Of a DNA stretch of 42,741 bases, positions 41,500 through 42,741 are shown one piece after another (the first letter of the stretch is position 1; each line of letters begins with the position of its first letter). The DNA lies in assembly GCA_018713205.1 (NCBI GenBank), contig DVFN01000110.1:1-42741 (forward strand), written 5' to 3'. The stretch is from Candidatus Avoscillospira stercorigallinarum. GTDB taxonomy: Bacteria > Bacillota > Clostridia > Oscillospirales > Oscillospiraceae. The translations under genes were made by a program, and so were the position numbers. The notes beneath the pieces were generated by a model. That model ran no database searches. It was not told the DNA's origin and worked only from the letters and a program-made list of their open reading frames with translations.

Positions 41500-41644
41500 G
41501 AGCGTGTGGCAAGATTTTGTACTTGTGTTTCGCAAGTGTTGACCAAACTGGGTGGTGCTTTAGCGTATTGCCCTTTCCTGCCATGATGTTACTCGTGTTC
41601 ATCATGTTGACTAATCCGTCCGCACAATGAGTTGCCACACGCTC
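41500..41644 (+). ncRNA. Retron msr-msd non-coding RNA (Ec67/Eco2-like)
   Basis: The 145-base RNA is bounded by a perfect 13-bp inverted repeat: a1 GAGCGTGTGGCAA (41500-41512) and a2 TTGCCACACGCTC (41632-41644). The G directly after a1 (41513, in CAAGATTTT) is the expected 2'-branching guanosine; the context resembles GGCAGATTTG of Ec67 as remembered. The msr part has a 7-bp hairpin ACTTGTG/CGCAAGT (41521-41527 / 41531-41537, TTT loop) and a wobble-containing stem at 41550-41573. The msd part has a perfect 7-bp stem CATGATG/CATCATG (41582-41588 / 41600-41606, 11-base loop). The reverse transcriptase starts 21 bases later. The exact ends of the msDNA cannot be read from sequence. Confidence 0.88.
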
Positions 41645-41657
41645 TCCCTTTTGGGAG
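41644..41657 (+). promoter_or_regulatory. Hairpin covering the retron RT ribosome binding site
   Basis: CTCCC (41644-41648), TTTT, GGGAG (41653-41657). The right arm is most of the Shine-Dalgarno sequence GGGAGG (41653-41658), which lies 6 bases before ATG 41665. The left arm begins with the last base of a2, so a1/a2 pairing and this hairpin stack directly against each other. Confidence 0.65.
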
Positions 41658-41664
41658 GTGCCCC

Positions 41665-42741
41665 ATGAAAAAATTTTGTGATATTCAATCAAGAAATAAT
41701 TTGGCGGATTGCTTAGGTATTCCTCATCGTAAGTTAACGCACATTCTTTACGGCAAAAAGCCGGATAGCTATTATACTACTTTTGAGATCCCAAAGCGCA
41801 ATGGTGACCCACGCACTATTTGCGCCCCTTCTGGTGATCTGAAGACTCTACAAGTAAAACTCACAAATCTGTTGTGGAGCTATCAGAAAAGCATTTGGGA
41901 AGAGAAAGGTATAAAACCTAATATTTCTCATGCATTTGAGAAGGAGAAAAGCATTATTACTAATGCGAAAATTCATAGAAACAAGCGTTTCGTCCTTAAT
42001 TTGGACTTAGAAAACTTTTTTGATAGCTTTCATTTTGGTCGTGTTCAAGGCTATTTTGAAAAAAATTGCAACTTTAAACTACCACATGAAGTTGCGGTTA
42101 TCCTGGCTCAGCTAACATGTTATCAAGGGCGCCTGCCACAGGGCGCACCCAGTTCTCCCATTATCACAAATTTGATCTGCCAGGCCATGGACATCTATCT
42201 GTTAAGAGTTGCCAAGAAATATAAGTTGGACTATACCAGATATGCTGATGACTTAACCTTCTCTACCAACGACAGACACTTTGTCGAAAAGCAGGAGAAA
42301 TTCTTAGCAGAAGCTATCGCAGCAATAAAACGGGCTGGTTTCTCTATTAATGAAAAGAAAACCCGTCTTCAATTTAGAGATTCACGCCAGGAAGTTACGG
42401 GCCTGATTGTGAACAAGAAGCTGAATGTTAATCACGCCTATGTGCGTAAAACAAGAGCAATGGCACATCAGCTCTACTCTACAGGTGAATACCTTATTGA
42501 TGGCGTGCCAGGAACAATTAGGCAACTCGAAGGGCGTTTTTCCTTTATTGACCATCTGGATCATTATAACAACATTCTTGATCCACAGGAGATTAAGCAT
42601 GACGCTTTTCATCTCAACGGTCGTGAGAGACAGTATCAGGCGTTTATTTTTTATAAATATCTTTTTGCTAATGATAAACCTCTCATTGTAACAGAAGGAA
42701 AAACTGATATTCGGTATATAAAGGCAGCTCTTAAGAGCCTC
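41665..42741 (+). CDS. Retron reverse transcriptase with C-terminal TOPRIM (partial)
   Basis: At least 359 residues, open to the window end. Retron-specific marks are all present: NAKIH (103-107, NAxxH region X), NLDLENFFDSF (from 112, first catalytic Asp), LPQGAPSSP (157-165), YADD (193-196) and VTGLIVN (244-250, region Y that recognises the msr). After the thumb, residues 339-359 begin PLIVTEGKTDIRYI, the glutamate-containing first motif of a TOPRIM domain; the DxD motif would lie beyond the window. RT-TOPRIM fusion is the architecture of retron Ec67 (Eco2), where the fused domain is the toxic effector of an anti-phage system. Codons are far more AT-rich than in the neighbouring chromosome, indicating horizontal transfer. 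The ribosome binding site GGGAGG is 6 bases from ATG. Confidence 0.93.
   Translation, partial: MKKFCDIQSRNNLADCLGIPHRKLTHILYGKKPDSYYTTFEIPKRNGDPRTICAPSGDLKTLQVKLTNLLWSYQKSIWEEKGIKPNISHAFEKEKSIITNAKIHRNKRFVLNLDLENFFDSFHFGRVQGYFEKNCNFKLPHEVAVILAQLTCYQGRLPQGAPSSPIITNLICQAMDIYLLRVAKKYKLDYTRYADDLTFSTNDRHFVEKQEKFLAEAIAAIKRAGFSINEKKTRLQFRDSRQEVTGLIVNKKLNVNHAYVRKTRAMAHQLYSTGEYLIDGVPGTIRQLEGRFSFIDHLDHYNNILDPQEIKHDAFHLNGRERQYQAFIFYKYLFANDKPLIVTEGKTDIRYIKAALKSL

Noticed and set aside
41432..41692. 86-codon minus-strand frame across the retron RNA
   Set aside because: It lies opposite the msr-msd and RT start, has no domain and no start signal; the RNA structure explains the region.

Overview
The window is a GC-rich chromosomal stretch of a Gram-positive, endospore-forming gut-type Firmicute, most likely an Oscillospiraceae (Clostridium cluster IV, Flavonifractor/Lawsonibacter/Intestinimonas-like). 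The basis is a SipL-like SPOCS/LysM spore protein, the PrkC/PrpC-RsgA cluster, RemA, the diadenylate cyclase CdaA with CdaR, a HrcA-type CIRCE operator, consensus sigma-A promoters and many dispersed palindromic repeats. The genus is inference from gene order and style, since no search was run.

Layout. 1-196 is the end of a probable transposase gene, followed by a repeat-only stretch (197-755). 756-2469 (minus) holds a SPOCS/LysM protein and a 49-residue membrane protein. 2701-3030 is an IS30 transposase remnant. 3196-6917 (plus) is a two-gene ABC exporter whose second gene runs into repeat sequence. 6917-7270 is a MITE-like element plus further palindromes. 7378-21493 (minus) is one long housekeeping block: cdaA, cdaR, yicC, remA, gmk, rpoZ, priA, def, fmt, rsmB, rlmN, prpC, prkC, rsgA, closed by a strong terminator at 7289-7325. 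21584-22950 (minus) is a cysteine-desulfurase-like enzyme with a DUF3343 partner. 23084-23911 (plus) is a SpoU-family RNA methyltransferase, convergent with a DEDDh exonuclease; rpsU follows. 24853-36016 (minus) is a second block: smc, ftsY, rdgB, yhbY, nadD-yqeK fusion, LCP protein, rsfS, leuS. A MATE transporter (plus), a 719-bp repeat field, CIRCE-controlled htpG and trmB follow.

At 41085-41266 lies tRNA-Pro(UGG), preceded by a 5'-half copy of itself and followed by a terminator. Past this point the sequence becomes clearly AT-rich, with short direct repeats, and a retron begins. It has a consensus promoter, a non-coding RNA bounded by a perfect 13-bp a1/a2 inverted repeat (41500-41512 / 41632-41644), and a retron reverse transcriptase carrying the NAxxH, YADD and VTG motifs. 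The open frame continues into the start of a TOPRIM domain and is cut by the window end. The arrangement matches retron Ec67 (Eco2), an anti-phage system, and appears to sit in an island integrated next to tRNA-Pro.

The most interesting material is (1) this retron and its regulatory structures, (2) the tRNA-Pro partial duplication and island edge, and (3) a family of short palindromes whose stems vary in a compensatory way, including a 210-bp MITE and a copy that supplies the C-terminal tail of an ABC exporter.
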